This document shows, one piece after another, positions 45,963-55,432 of a stretch of DNA of 64,000 nt. The position numbers and the translations under genes are program-made. The stretch lies in contig NZ_CP106738.1 of NCBI RefSeq assembly GCF_025639885.1, forward strand, positions 3,596,001-3,660,000. Direction: 5' to 3'. The DNA comes from Roseovarius pelagicus. GTDB taxonomy: Bacteria > Pseudomonadota > Alphaproteobacteria > Rhodobacterales > Rhodobacteraceae. Numbering within the stretch: the first letter of the stretch is position 1; each line of letters begins with the position of its first letter. Below the pieces are notes generated by a model. That model was not told the origin of the DNA. It saw only the letters and a list, made by a program, of their open reading frames with translations, and ran no database searches.

Positions 45963-46159
45963 TGTTGGGCGTTGCTGCGCTTGCCCTCGGGCTTGTGCTG
46001 ATTGTGGAGGGGCTGGTCTATGCGCTGGCTCCTCAGATCGTTGAGCGGATGCTGGAGGCGCTGCGCAGCATTCCACCAGAGGCACGTCGCACCATTGGCA
46101 TGCTGGCGCTGGTTTCCGGTCTCATTCTCGTCTGGTTGGGAAAATCTCTGGGTGCCTAA
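45962..46159 (+). CDS. DUF2065 family small membrane protein
   Basis: A 65-residue protein with two hydrophobic helices (about 3-22 and 43-60) separated by an amphipathic region ERMLEALRSIPPEARRTIG. This is the DUF2065 (YjeT-like) layout, regularly encoded after hflC. It overlaps the hflC stop by one base and so is translationally coupled. The function is unknown; a role with the HflKC-FtsH complex is suggested by position only. Confidence 0.85.
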   Translation: MLGVAALALGLVLIVEGLVYALAPQIVERMLEALRSIPPEARRTIGMLALVSGLILVWLGKSLGA

Positions 46160-46306
46160 GCTTTGGCGACACATGATTTCACGGTCGCGTGACTCTGTGT
46201 TGCATGCTTTGCGATCCGCGCGCGAGTGCCTACATTACCGACACAGGAGGCCCGCCCGTTATTTGGTGCGGCAGATCGAGACACTTCAGTTCAAGGAGAC
46301 TTTGGC

Positions 46307-47788
46307 ATGAGAGCCCCCAGCCAAACCACACCCTATTTAGACGTCAGGTATCTGCGCGCTTATGCGCTGACAGTCCTGACCGCGATGCTGATGATGGCGC
46401 AGACCATTGCAGCACAGGCCCGGCCCGATAGCTTTGCGGACCTGGCGGAGAAGTTCAGCCCCGCAGTCGTCAACATTACCACATCGACAGTCGTAGCCAC
46501 CGGTACCGGCCCCTCGCCAGTGGTGCCCGAAGGATCGCCGTTCGAGGATTTCTTTCGTGAATTTCGTGATCGCAGTGGCAATGGAGATCGACCGCGCCGC
46601 ACGTCCGCGCTTGGCTCGGGCTTTGTCATTTCCGAAGACGGCTACATTGTCACCAACAACCACGTGATCGAAAGCGCTGACGAGATCATCATCGAGTTCT
46701 ACGAAGGCGGTGAACTGGAAGCCAAAGTCATCGGCACTGACCCCAAAACGGATATTGCGTTGCTTAAGGTCGAGGCCACGACGCCGTTGGCTTTTGTGCC
46801 ATTTGGCGACAGTGATACAGCGCGCGTTGGTGACTGGGTGATGGCCATGGGCAACCCGCTGGGGCAGGGATTTTCTGTCAGTGCGGGTATCGTTTCTGCG
46901 CGTAATCGGGCGCTCAGCGGTACATATGATGACTACATCCAGACGGATGCCGCGATCAACCGGGGTAACTCTGGCGGTCCTCTCTTTAACATGGACGGCG
47001 AGGTTGTCGGCGTAAACACAGCGATCCTCAGCCCCAACGGCGGCTCGATCGGTATCGGATTCTCGATGGCGTCGAACGTGGTTGTCCGGGTGGTCGATCA
47101 ACTGCGCGAGTTCGGTGAAACGCGGCGCGGTTGGCTGGGTGTTCGTATTCAGGACGTGACAGATGACGTGGCTGAGGCGATCGGCCTTGAGAAAGCTGCT
47201 GGTGCGCTGGTGACGGACGTGCCGGAAGGCCCCGCCGCCGAAGCAGGTATGCTGGCTGGTGACGTGATCCTGTCATTCGATGGCAAGGATGTCGCGGATA
47301 CACGCGAACTGGTGCGCCGTGTCGGCAACGCAACCGTCGGCAAGACCGTGCGCATGGTCGTCTTTCGTGACGGCGGAACGCAAACGCTGAAAGTAACGCT
47401 GGGCCGTCGTGAAGAGGCCGAGGGCGCAGTCCCCGCCGCACAGCCGGGCGGTGATGATGCAGACGAAGGTTTGACCGAGAAAACCATGCTGGGTTTGACA
47501 CTGGTGCCGCTCGATACGGAGTTGCGCGAGCAACTGAACCTTGCCGACAGTGCGACGGGCCTGGTGGTGCGCGACATTGATGAGATGTCCGAGGCCTATG
47601 AGAAAGGCTTGCGTGCAGGTGATTTGATCACCGAAGCAGGACAGCAAAAATTGTCCGGTGTAACCGACCTTGAAGAGCGCGTGTCCGAGGCCCGCGAGGC
47701 GGGACGGAAATCGTTGCTGCTGCTGGTTCGCCGCGATGGAGAGCCGCGCTTCGTGGCGCTTTCTCTGGAAGAAAAATCAGCCGAGTAA
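46307..47788 (+). CDS. degP: Periplasmic serine protease DegP/HtrA (Do family)
   Basis: A 493-residue trypsin-like protease and chaperone for misfolded envelope proteins. The start at 46307 has AAGGAG upstream; a signal segment at about residues 15-37 ends in AQARP. The catalytic triad is His119 (TNNHV), Asp149 (KTDIALL) and Ser222 (GNSGGPL). Two PDZ domains follow (RGWLGVRIQDV and a second around 395-480). It comes 148 bp after DUF2065, and a strong terminator follows. Association with hflKC is common in Rhodobacteraceae. Confidence 0.95.
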   Translation: MRAPSQTTPYLDVRYLRAYALTVLTAMLMMAQTIAAQARPDSFADLAEKFSPAVVNITTSTVVATGTGPSPVVPEGSPFEDFFREFRDRSGNGDRPRRTSALGSGFVISEDGYIVTNNHVIESADEIIIEFYEGGELEAKVIGTDPKTDIALLKVEATTPLAFVPFGDSDTARVGDWVMAMGNPLGQGFSVSAGIVSARNRALSGTYDDYIQTDAAINRGNSGGPLFNMDGEVVGVNTAILSPNGGSIGIGFSMASNVVVRVVDQLREFGETRRGWLGVRIQDVTDDVAEAIGLEKAAGALVTDVPEGPAAEAGMLAGDVILSFDGKDVADTRELVRRVGNATVGKTVRMVVFRDGGTQTLKVTLGRREEAEGAVPAAQPGGDDADEGLTEKTMLGLTLVPLDTELREQLNLADSATGLVVRDIDEMSEAYEKGLRAGDLITEAGQQKLSGVTDLEERVSEAREAGRKSLLLLVRRDGEPRFVALSLEEKSAE

Positions 47789-47808
47789 CCCGTTGCCCGG
47801 CAGATAGA

Positions 47809-47847
47809 AGGCCCCGCCAGATGAGTTCTGGCGGGGCCTCTTTTTTT
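47809..47847. terminator. Bidirectional-type terminator between degP and the BCCT gene
   Basis: AGGCCCCGCCAG and CTGGCGGGGCCT surround ATGAGTT, and seven T residues follow on the + strand; the preceding bases on the other side are AGATAGA, less T-rich in the reverse sense. It mainly serves degP and may also end the convergent BCCT transcript. Confidence 0.93.
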
Positions 47848-47896
47848 ACCGATGCCGTTCTGGCGATCGTATGATCATCCGATTACTGCGGCAGGG

Positions 47897-49738
47897 TCAT
47901 TCTGCGGGTTGGCTAACGCCCTCTTCCTTCTCGCGCAAGCCGTCGCGGAACAGCGCCTTGATCAGGGCCACGCACATCAAACCCATCACCATGGTAAACG
48001 GCAATGCGCCGATGATCATCGCGTTTTTCAGCGCATCCATCGGGTTGTTGTCCCCTGCGGCGATGATCAGCGTACCGATCACCAGTGTCAGGATGATGCC
48101 CCAAATGATGCGGTGCTTGATCCCTGTTTCCTGTGCGCCACCCGACATGATGGTGTTCATAACCAAGATACCCGAGTCCGCTGATGTCACGAGGAAGGTC
48201 ATGATCAAGACCACGCACATCACCGTTAATGCGCTGAGCAGACCGCCGTCGATCATCTGCCCGAGCGTGACGAACAGCTTGGCCGTGTTGGATGCGCCGA
48301 TGATGGCCCCATCCGCACCGCCTGTGATCTCCAGATCAATCGCTGTGCCGCCAAGGATGGTCATCCACGCAAAACAGACCAACGCCGGAGCGATGACACA
48401 ACCGAGGATGAACTCACGTACCGAACGGCCCTTGGAAATCCGCGCAAGGAACAGACCCACGAAAGGCGAGAATGCAATCCACCATGCCCAGTAGAACGTG
48501 GTCCAGCTGGATTGCCAGCCGAACTGACGTCCCTGATTGCCGGCCTCGTAGACAGCCGCCAGCGTGGCTTCGTCCAGATCGGCCGCAGCCCCTTCGAGGC
48601 CAGCCTTGAACGTTTCAAAGCCAACAGATCCACCCCATGCACCATATGCGTTTGTGGCGCCCGGCATCAGATCAGCGGCCAACGGTTTAGCCGCCTCCGG
48701 CAGCGCCGTGGCAAAGGCTGCCGCATCCTGCGGGCCCCAGGCACCAAAGCTGATCGAGACGAAGTTGATGATGTAATCCACAATCGCCGAGCCGTAAGTC
48801 GACATTGCAAACAAGAAGGACCCATAAATCACGAAGGTCAGCAGCAAGATCAGCGACAAAACCAGATTGAGGTTCGATAGGTATTTCACCCCGCGCCCCA
48901 CACCAGACACAGCCGAGATGATCGACATGCCCATGATCGCCACCAAACCAGCCACAAGGCCCACTTTGCCGGGGGCAGGCGCATCACCGTCCATGTTCAT
49001 CATCCATTCCATGCCGGTGATGGCATAAAGTCCGTCAATGAACTGGCTGACGCCAAAACCGATGGTTACCGACACGCCGAGGATCGTGGCGACCACGCCG
49101 AGAACATCGACCACATGGCCCAGAACCCCGTTCATCAGGCCACCAAAGAGCGGCGTCAATGCTGTGCGGATCGTCAGCGGCATGTCGCGCGTATATGCGT
49201 AGTAGGCAAGGCTGAGGCCCGTCACCACGTAGATTGCCCATGCGTGAAATCCATAATGCGCAAAGGTGTAGCGATAGGCCGATTGCAGCGCCTCTTCGGT
49301 ATTTCCGGTCACTTCGCCAGCCACGACCACGGGATTTGATCCCCACAGGCTCAGCGGTTCGGCTGTCGCAAAGACCATCAGGCCAACGCCGAGACCGGCG
49401 CCAAACATCATCGAGAACCAAGAGAAATTGGAGAACTCGGGCTTCTCGCCGGGCGTACCCATAATCCGCGCACCCGTCTTAGGGAGAAGTGCAATCACGA
49501 AAAGGAAAAAGGCGAAAAAGCCGACGATGATGATATAGAAGCTGTTGAATACTTCCAGAATCTGGCTGTTCCAACTGCCCAGTGTGGTGTTTGCATTTGC
49601 AGGCCAGACGAGGGCCCAGATAACCAGTGCCACCATGATGCCTTTGCTAATAAGGGCAATGGGCAGACTGTTGTCTTTGTAGAATCCATCGTCCTGGGTG
49701 TTGATATCCAGGTCCGTGAACGGAGGTTTTATAGCCAT
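47897..49738 (-). CDS. BCCT family betaine/carnitine/choline-type transporter (first copy)
   Basis: A 613-residue sodium- or proton-coupled carrier with twelve predicted helices. FNSFYIIIVGFFAFFLF, the glycine-rich GAGLGVGLMVFATAEPLSLW (third helix) and the Trp-rich TTFYWAWWIAFSPFVGLFLARISKGRSVREF (in parts) identify the BCCT family. The substrate box Trps are present; glycine betaine or DMSP is likely, choline possible. The start is taken at MAIKPPFT; an in-frame start 42 codons upstream would add a polar segment without family similarity. It is divergent from a second BCCT gene. Confidence 0.92.
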   Translation of the reverse strand: MAIKPPFTDLDINTQDDGFYKDNSLPIALISKGIMVALVIWALVWPANANTTLGSWNSQILEVFNSFYIIIVGFFAFFLFVIALLPKTGARIMGTPGEKPEFSNFSWFSMMFGAGLGVGLMVFATAEPLSLWGSNPVVVAGEVTGNTEEALQSAYRYTFAHYGFHAWAIYVVTGLSLAYYAYTRDMPLTIRTALTPLFGGLMNGVLGHVVDVLGVVATILGVSVTIGFGVSQFIDGLYAITGMEWMMNMDGDAPAPGKVGLVAGLVAIMGMSIISAVSGVGRGVKYLSNLNLVLSLILLLTFVIYGSFLFAMSTYGSAIVDYIINFVSISFGAWGPQDAAAFATALPEAAKPLAADLMPGATNAYGAWGGSVGFETFKAGLEGAAADLDEATLAAVYEAGNQGRQFGWQSSWTTFYWAWWIAFSPFVGLFLARISKGRSVREFILGCVIAPALVCFAWMTILGGTAIDLEITGGADGAIIGASNTAKLFVTLGQMIDGGLLSALTVMCVVLIMTFLVTSADSGILVMNTIMSGGAQETGIKHRIIWGIILTLVIGTLIIAAGDNNPMDALKNAMIIGALPFTMVMGLMCVALIKALFRDGLREKEEGVSQPAE

Positions 49739-50317
49739 GGGGGTGTCCCTGTGATCGTTTCTGGTTTGGGAAAGGCAATAAATGGCCCGTACAATAGTAT
49801 GTACGATGCCAATCAGCGCAGTCGCCTGCACCGCCTCCCCATTTGATAGTGTGTCATAGCACATGTCGCGGGCGGCTCATTTTTACGGCACTGATACTAC
49901 GGATTGCGACCTTTGCGGGTGCCCAAACTCCTGTTCATGTCGCGATCAGGCGAGATCGAATCCACAGGCATGAAATATTGTGTTGGCCCCGCTGATGACG
50001 ACGTCGACCTGCGCAAGACATGGTGCCAGAGCGGCGAGGCGAGCCTGTGGTTCTCGGATGAGTATTCAGAAAACGACGAAAACATGCCGCTTTTTTGCTA
50101 AAATGTTCTGTGGGATGGTTGTTATCGTTCCGATAAGTTTGATACCGAGGCCACATGAAATGGGTTGAGTGTGCGGCTCTGCGAGCCGCGGACGCGCTGC
50201 TGTGCCACGCGGGCAGAGTGTCAACGATCCGACCAAGCACCATATCGACTGCACAGGCGGCACCGACTGATACCGACTGTGAACTCGGTTTGGGTAAAAC
50301 CAACACAAGGATGACCA
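49739..50317. other. Non-coding divergent region between the two BCCT genes
   Basis: This stretch of nearly 580 bp separates the two oppositely transcribed BCCT genes and should contain both promoters. Short open frames inside it have no ribosome-binding site or recognisable composition. I found no clear operator, riboswitch or hairpin. Its length leaves room for osmotic or substrate control elements. Confidence 0.5.
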
Positions 50318-52030
50318 ATGTCAGACCAAACAACAGATCAGGGCATTCCGGCACCAGAAGGTGCCTCCGATGTCATAGATACAGAATATGAGATAGGGCA
50401 GGATAACCTGACGACCAATGTCGGCCCCTTTGGGCTGGATATTCACAACCCGGTGTTTTTCATCTCGGGGTTGTCCATCGTCTTGTTTGTCTTCTACGCG
50501 CTGGCCCTGCCGGATCAGGCCGCAGAAATGTTCAAATGGCTTTTCGATTCCGTGACACAGGGGTTTGACTGGTTCTTTCTGAGTGCGGCCAACATCTTTG
50601 TCATATTCTGTCTTTTCCTGATCATAAGCCCTTATGGTTCGGTGCGATTGGGCGGGGCTGACGCCACGCCCGATTATGGCTATGTCGGCTGGTTCGCGAT
50701 GCTCTTTGCCGCTGGGATGGGCATCGGCCTGATGTTCTTTGGCGTGTCAGAGCCGATGAGTCATTTTTCCAGCTCGCTGGCCGGAACGACGATGGAGGAT
50801 GGGCTGCGTACCGATTGGGCACCGCTGGGCGCCGCAGGTGGCGACGCAGCAGAGGCGACGCGCCTCGGGATGGCGGCCACGATTTTCCACTGGGGTCTGC
50901 ACCCTTGGGCGATCTACGCGGTCGTCGCTTTGGCGTTGGCGCTCTTTTCTTACAACAAAGGGCTGCCGCTGACGCTGCGCAGCGCCTTCTATCCCATCTT
51001 TGGAGAGCGTGTCTGGGGCTGGACCGGGCATATCATCGACACACTGGCCGTTTTTGCCACGCTGTTTGGGCTGGCGACATCGCTGGGCTTCGGGGCCGAA
51101 CAGGCCGCATCCGGCCTGACATACCTCTATGGTTCCGGTGATGCGGCGGAGGGGACGCGCACCTTTATCGGCATTCCCTACGGCAACACTGAGGAAAGCG
51201 GCGTGGCAAATTCCAGTATGCTGCTGGTCCTGCTCATTTCCGGCATCACTGCTATCGCCCTGATTTCGGTGGTGCGTGGCCTTGATGGCGGGGTTAAGGT
51301 CCTGTCCGAGATCAACATGGGGCTGGCCGCATTGCTGCTGGTCTTTACGCTGATCGTCGGTGGACCGATTTTCTTGTTGACGTTTTTTGCCGATAGCCTC
51401 TGGGCGTATCTGCAAAACATCGTGGCTCTCAGCAATCCGTTCGGTCGCGAGGATACCAACTTCATGCAGGGCTGGACCGCATTCTATTGGGCGTGGTGGA
51501 TCAGCTGGTCACCGTTCGTGGGCATGTTCATCGCCCGCGTCAGCCGGGGTCGTAGTGTGCGCGAGTTCCTGATCTGCGTGTTGTTGATCCCCAGTCTGGT
51601 CTGTGTGCTGTGGATGAGCGTTTTTGGCGGCACCGCGATCAATCAGGTGGTGGCTGATGGCTACACCGTGGCCAAGGACGCAGCTTTGGAGCTGAAGCTG
51701 TTCTACATGCTGGAACCTCTGCCGCTGGCAACGATCACGTCGACGATAGGGATCGTGCTTGTGGTGGTGTTCTTTGTCACCTCATCGGACAGTGGCAGCT
51801 TGGTGATTGATACCATTACGGCGGGCGGCAAGGTCGATGCGCCGGTGACGCAGCGCGTGTTTTGGGCGATCTTTGAAGGTGCGGTTGCGATCGTGCTGCT
51901 TGTTGGTGGTGGATTGGCGGCGTTGCAGTCAGCGGTCATTTCGACCGGGTTACCCTTTACGCTGGTTCTGCTGGTGATGTGCTGGGCGATCTTCCGGGGT
52001 TTGCAGAGCGAGCGTGCGGGCCTCAAATAA
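50318..52030 (+). CDS. BCCT family betaine/carnitine/choline-type transporter (second copy)
   Basis: A 570-residue carrier with twelve helices. FAAGMGIGLMFFGVSEPMSHF is the glycine-rich third-helix motif, and GWTAFYWAWWISWSPFVGMF with IARVSRGRSVREF is the eighth-helix Trp box. An acidic N-terminal segment of about 35 residues precedes the first helix. It differs clearly from the divergent copy (for example SEPMSHF against AEPLSLW), so the pair is not a recent duplication. A likely substrate is glycine betaine or another methylated osmolyte. Confidence 0.92.
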   Translation: MSDQTTDQGIPAPEGASDVIDTEYEIGQDNLTTNVGPFGLDIHNPVFFISGLSIVLFVFYALALPDQAAEMFKWLFDSVTQGFDWFFLSAANIFVIFCLFLIISPYGSVRLGGADATPDYGYVGWFAMLFAAGMGIGLMFFGVSEPMSHFSSSLAGTTMEDGLRTDWAPLGAAGGDAAEATRLGMAATIFHWGLHPWAIYAVVALALALFSYNKGLPLTLRSAFYPIFGERVWGWTGHIIDTLAVFATLFGLATSLGFGAEQAASGLTYLYGSGDAAEGTRTFIGIPYGNTEESGVANSSMLLVLLISGITAIALISVVRGLDGGVKVLSEINMGLAALLLVFTLIVGGPIFLLTFFADSLWAYLQNIVALSNPFGREDTNFMQGWTAFYWAWWISWSPFVGMFIARVSRGRSVREFLICVLLIPSLVCVLWMSVFGGTAINQVVADGYTVAKDAALELKLFYMLEPLPLATITSTIGIVLVVVFFVTSSDSGSLVIDTITAGGKVDAPVTQRVFWAIFEGAVAIVLLVGGGLAALQSAVISTGLPFTLVLLVMCWAIFRGLQSERAGLK

Positions 52031-52052
52031 ACGACGCTGACGATGCTCTTGA

Positions 52053-52093
52053 AGCCCTCCGACGCTTGCACGTCGGGGGGCTTTGCTGTTTTT
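52053..52093 (+). terminator. Rho-independent terminator after the second BCCT gene
   Basis: AGCCCTCCGACG and CGTCGGGGGGCT pair around CTTGCA, followed by TTGCTGTTTTT. It lies between the BCCT stop and the aminotransferase start. Confidence 0.8.
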
Positions 52094-52120
52094 CTGGCAA
52101 AAATACAGAGAGGACGGGAT

Positions 52121-53347
52121 ATGGTTGGGCAGTTGGATGTGGATTACGTTCGGGCGCAGTTCCCTGCGTTCGAGGAACCTTCGTTAAAGGGGCAAGCGTT
52201 TTTCGAGAATGCGGGCGGGTCCTATACCTGCCGTCCGGTGATTGAGCGGTTGGAGCGGTACTACCGTCAGCGCAAAGTCCAGCCCTATGCGCCCTACGAA
52301 GCAAGCCGCCTTGCCGGCGAAGAGATGGACGAAGCGCGCACCCGGCTTTCGGCGATGATGGGGGTCGCGGCGGATGAGCTAAGTTTTGGTCCCTCGACCA
52401 CGCAAAACACCTATGTTCTTGCCCGTGCGTTTGCCCAGTGGATGCAACCCGGCGACGCGATCATTGTGACCAATCAGGACCACGAAGCCAATACCGGGCC
52501 CTGGCGGCGTCTGGCTGATGAGGGCTTTGTGGTTCGCGAATGGAAGATCGACCCAGAGACCGGGCATCTGAACCCGGAGGATCTGGAAAACCTTCTGGAC
52601 GACAAGGTGCGGCTGGTTTGCTTTCCGCATTGCTCGAACGTGGTGGGCGAGGTCAATCCGGTGGTTGAGATCACCGCGCTGGCGCATGCGGCAGGGGCCT
52701 ATGTCTGTGTCGATGGTGTCAGCTATGCGCCACACGGTTTCGTCAATGTGGGCTTGATGGGGCCGGATATTTATTTGTTTTCAGCCTACAAGACCTACGG
52801 TCCGCATCAGGGGATCATGGTCATTCGCCGCGAGTTGGGCATGCAACTGCCGAATCAAGGCCATTATTTCAACGAGGGCAGCCTCTACAAACGGTTCACG
52901 CCAGCGGGACCGGATCACGCGCAGATTGCGGCCTCGGCCGGTATGGCCGATTATTTCGACGCCCTCGCGGACCATCACGGCATCAAGGGCGATCATGGCG
53001 AGCGAAACAACAGCCTGCATGATCTGATGCGCGGGCATGAAGTGGCGCTGCTGCAACCGTTGTTGGATTATGCCAAGGACCGCAACTCGGTTCGTCTGTT
53101 GGGGCCGACCAATGCCGCAGAACGCGCACCCACGGTTGCTCTGGCGCTGAGCCGTCCTGGGGAAAGCGTCGCACGTGATCTGGCCGAACATGGCATCATG
53201 GCAGGAGGTGGCGATTTCTACGCTGTCCGCGCGCTACAGGCGATGGGCATCGACCCCGCACAGGGCGTTCTGCGGCTGAGCTTTGTCCACTACACCAATC
53301 GGGCGGAAGTGGATCAGTTGCTGAACGCGCTGGACGATTGCCTTTGA
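52121..53347 (+). CDS. Class V aminotransferase, cysteine-desulfurase-like
   Basis: A 408-residue PLP enzyme; the ATG at 52121 has GAGGAC upstream. FFENAGGSYTCRPVIERL at the N-terminus, TNQDHEANTGPWRRLA, the cofactor Asp in VCVDGVSYAPHG and the Schiff-base Lys in FSAYKTYGPHQG are visible. The catalytic loop that in SufS carries the persulfide Cys reads GGGDFYAVRALQAMG with no Cys, so true cysteine desulfurase activity is unlikely. It resembles the VC1184-type subgroup of unknown substrate. It stands after the BCCT carrier and before photolyase. Confidence 0.88.
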   Translation: MVGQLDVDYVRAQFPAFEEPSLKGQAFFENAGGSYTCRPVIERLERYYRQRKVQPYAPYEASRLAGEEMDEARTRLSAMMGVAADELSFGPSTTQNTYVLARAFAQWMQPGDAIIVTNQDHEANTGPWRRLADEGFVVREWKIDPETGHLNPEDLENLLDDKVRLVCFPHCSNVVGEVNPVVEITALAHAAGAYVCVDGVSYAPHGFVNVGLMGPDIYLFSAYKTYGPHQGIMVIRRELGMQLPNQGHYFNEGSLYKRFTPAGPDHAQIAASAGMADYFDALADHHGIKGDHGERNNSLHDLMRGHEVALLQPLLDYAKDRNSVRLLGPTNAAERAPTVALALSRPGESVARDLAEHGIMAGGGDFYAVRALQAMGIDPAQGVLRLSFVHYTNRAEVDQLLNALDDCL

Positions 53348-53395
53348 TCCGAGATGCGTTGCGCTAGGTAGGAGTGGGTAGCAAACGAGGTCGCC

Positions 53396-54817
53396 ATGAC
53401 AGAACCCACTCCGACCCTTCTGTGGCTGCGGCGCGATCTGCGTCTCAGCGATCACGCTGCATTGTCCGCCGCTTTGGCGCGCGGTAGCCCGGTGATCCCT
53501 GTGTTCATATGCGATAACACGGTCGAGGCGCTGGGCGCTGCCCCAAAATGGCGGTTGAGACTGGCGCTGGCTGCGCTGTCTCGACAGTTGCAGGAAAAGG
53601 GCAGCCGCCTGATCCTGCGGCGTGGTGATGCGTTAGAATGCCTGCGCGCGTTGATCCGCGAGACGGGCGCGCGAGCAGTGCATTGGTCACGTCTCTATGA
53701 TCCGCAGGCGATCGAACGGGACAAGGCTGTGAAGTCGGCACTGACTGAGGCCGGGGTCATCGTAAAGAGCCATCCGGGCCATCTGCTGTTTGAGCCTTGG
53801 ACGGTCGAGACGCAGCAGGGAGGATATTACAAAGTCTACTCGCCAATGTGGCGCGCGGTGAAAAATCGCGACATCGCCAGCCCGGGCAGCACGCCGGATA
53901 AACTGAACGCGCCGGAGGATTGGCCGCAAACCGAGATGCTGGCCGACTGGACACTGGCCGCAGGCATGAACCGGGGGGCCGAGGTTTGCTTGCCGCATCA
54001 ACGTGTCGGCGAGATGGCGGCGCGGGAGCGGTTGGAGTGGTTCATTGCCAACGCCATCGCGGATTACAACGATGCGCGCGATCTGCCCGCTGTGGCGGGC
54101 ACATCCGGCCTGTCCGAAAATCTGACGCTGGGAGAGATCAGCGTCGCGCAATGCTGGCACGCTGGACAACGCGCGCTGCACGAGGGCGCGCGAGGGGCTG
54201 AACAATGGCTCAAGGAATTGGTCTGGCGTGAGTTTGCCTATCATCTGCTTTTTCACACGCCGCGGATCGCCACGCGCAACTGGCGTGAGGAATGGGATGC
54301 GTTCCCGTGGTCCGAGGACGCAGATGCCGAGGCGGTGCAACGCTGGAAACAAGGGCGCACGGGCGTGCCCTTCGTCGATGCCGCGATGCGAGAAATGTAT
54401 GTAACCGGAAAGATGCACAATCGCGGGCGTATGATCGTGGCCTCTTACCTGACCAAACATCTGATGACCCATTGGCGCGTGGGGCAGAAATGGTTCGATG
54501 AATGTCTGACCGATTGGGATCCGGCGAGCAACGCGATGGGCTGGCAATGGGCGGCGGGCAGTGGACCAGACGCCGCGCCGTATTTCCGCATATTCAATCC
54601 TGAAACGCAGTTGGCAAAGTTCGATCCCAAAGGAGCCTATGCTCAGGCGTGGATCGCCGAGACGAGCGACAGCCCCAGTGATACGGCACTGTCCTATTTC
54701 GAGGCTATACCGCGCCGATGGGCGTTTGGTCCGCAGGATGCTTACCCACATCCCATGATCAGCCTGAGTGCCGGCCGTCAGCGAGCGCTTGATGCGTATC
54801 AGGGACGAAGCTTCTGA
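53396..54817 (+). CDS. phrB: Deoxyribodipyrimidine photolyase (cryptochrome/photolyase family)
   Basis: A 473-residue light-driven DNA repair enzyme with an N-terminal antenna domain (LLWLRRDLRLSDHAALSAAL) and a C-terminal FAD domain. WREFAYHLLFHTPRIATRNW, VPFVDAAMREMYVTGKMHNRGRM (two parts) and FDECLTDWDPASNAMGWQW with the electron-transfer Trps match class I CPD photolyases. Cryptochrome function without repair cannot be excluded by reading alone. It is 48 bases downstream of the aminotransferase. Confidence 0.94.
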   Translation: MTEPTPTLLWLRRDLRLSDHAALSAALARGSPVIPVFICDNTVEALGAAPKWRLRLALAALSRQLQEKGSRLILRRGDALECLRALIRETGARAVHWSRLYDPQAIERDKAVKSALTEAGVIVKSHPGHLLFEPWTVETQQGGYYKVYSPMWRAVKNRDIASPGSTPDKLNAPEDWPQTEMLADWTLAAGMNRGAEVCLPHQRVGEMAARERLEWFIANAIADYNDARDLPAVAGTSGLSENLTLGEISVAQCWHAGQRALHEGARGAEQWLKELVWREFAYHLLFHTPRIATRNWREEWDAFPWSEDADAEAVQRWKQGRTGVPFVDAAMREMYVTGKMHNRGRMIVASYLTKHLMTHWRVGQKWFDECLTDWDPASNAMGWQWAAGSGPDAAPYFRIFNPETQLAKFDPKGAYAQAWIAETSDSPSDTALSYFEAIPRRWAFGPQDAYPHPMISLSAGRQRALDAYQGRSF

Positions 54818-54937
54818 CGAAACCGCGGATGCTCTTTCACGGCCAAACAACGGGGCAGGGCTAAATCATTGATACCAACGTATTGCTTAATTCAATCTGA
54901 CCACTTGCGCGGTCGCGTTCGACGGGGGAGACTGCGC

Positions 54938-54953
54938 TGTGACGCAAATCACA
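54938..54953. promoter_or_regulatory. Perfect CRP-type palindrome upstream of trgA
   Basis: TGTGACGCAAATCACA matches the canonical TGTGA-N6-TCACA exactly. It ends 17 bp before the trgA ATG, so it lies in the 5' leader rather than at an activating distance. A candidate promoter further upstream (TTGATA at 54869, N16, TTCAAT) would place the site downstream of the transcript start, suggesting repression. Confidence 0.55.
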
Positions 54954-54970
54954 AACGCAAGGCCCCGCCG

Positions 54971-55429
54971 ATGCCCCAAACAGACAAGATGCCAAGCAGT
55001 GCACGCCTTGTTGCCGCCGTATCACTAGGCCTGCTGGGCTGGATCGGGTCTGAGATGGTCCGCGATCTGATGCCACCGCACACAGCCTTTGGATGGTTCA
55101 ACTATGTCAACGTCGGGCTTGGTCTGCTTTGCGGCTGGCTGGTCATCGGCAGTCGTGTTGGCTCTGGATATGTGGATGCGATCAGTATTGGCCTGACGGG
55201 GGCCGCTGCGTTGGTATTTTGGGGACTATTCACGCAGAGCTTTAACCTTATGCTCAAGCAATCGCTGGAGCGTAAATACGATGGCCCGTTCGAAGGCATC
55301 GTGGGCATGTTCAACAATGCCGTGGACTATGGAGAATTCCTGCTCGACGGAACGCTGATCGGCGTATTGGTTGCCGGGGGTATTCTGTCCGGTCTGTTGG
55401 CGGAGTTTGTTGTGCGGCGCTGGACCTGA
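54971..55429 (+). CDS. trgA: TrgA family membrane protein (tellurite resistance locus)
   Basis: A 152-residue protein from ATG 54971 with four hydrophobic segments. SARLVAAVSLGLLGWIGSEMVRDLMPPHTAFGWFNYVN (read in parts) and AVDYGEFLLDG resemble TrgA of Rhodobacter sphaeroides, part of the trgAB-cysK locus that raises tellurite resistance. The molecular role is unknown. It is followed after three bases by trgB, so the two are co-translated. Confidence 0.85.
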   Translation: MPQTDKMPSSARLVAAVSLGLLGWIGSEMVRDLMPPHTAFGWFNYVNVGLGLLCGWLVIGSRVGSGYVDAISIGLTGAAALVFWGLFTQSFNLMLKQSLERKYDGPFEGIVGMFNNAVDYGEFLLDGTLIGVLVAGGILSGLLAEFVVRRWT

Positions 55430-55432
55430 TTT

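Noticed and set aside
49904..50101. Small + strand frame of 65 codons between the BCCT genes
   Set aside because: No ribosome-binding site, no recognisable composition, and it lies in a probable promoter region.
52121..53347. Annotation as SufS/IscS cysteine desulfurase
   Set aside because: No cysteine in the catalytic loop and no suf genes nearby.
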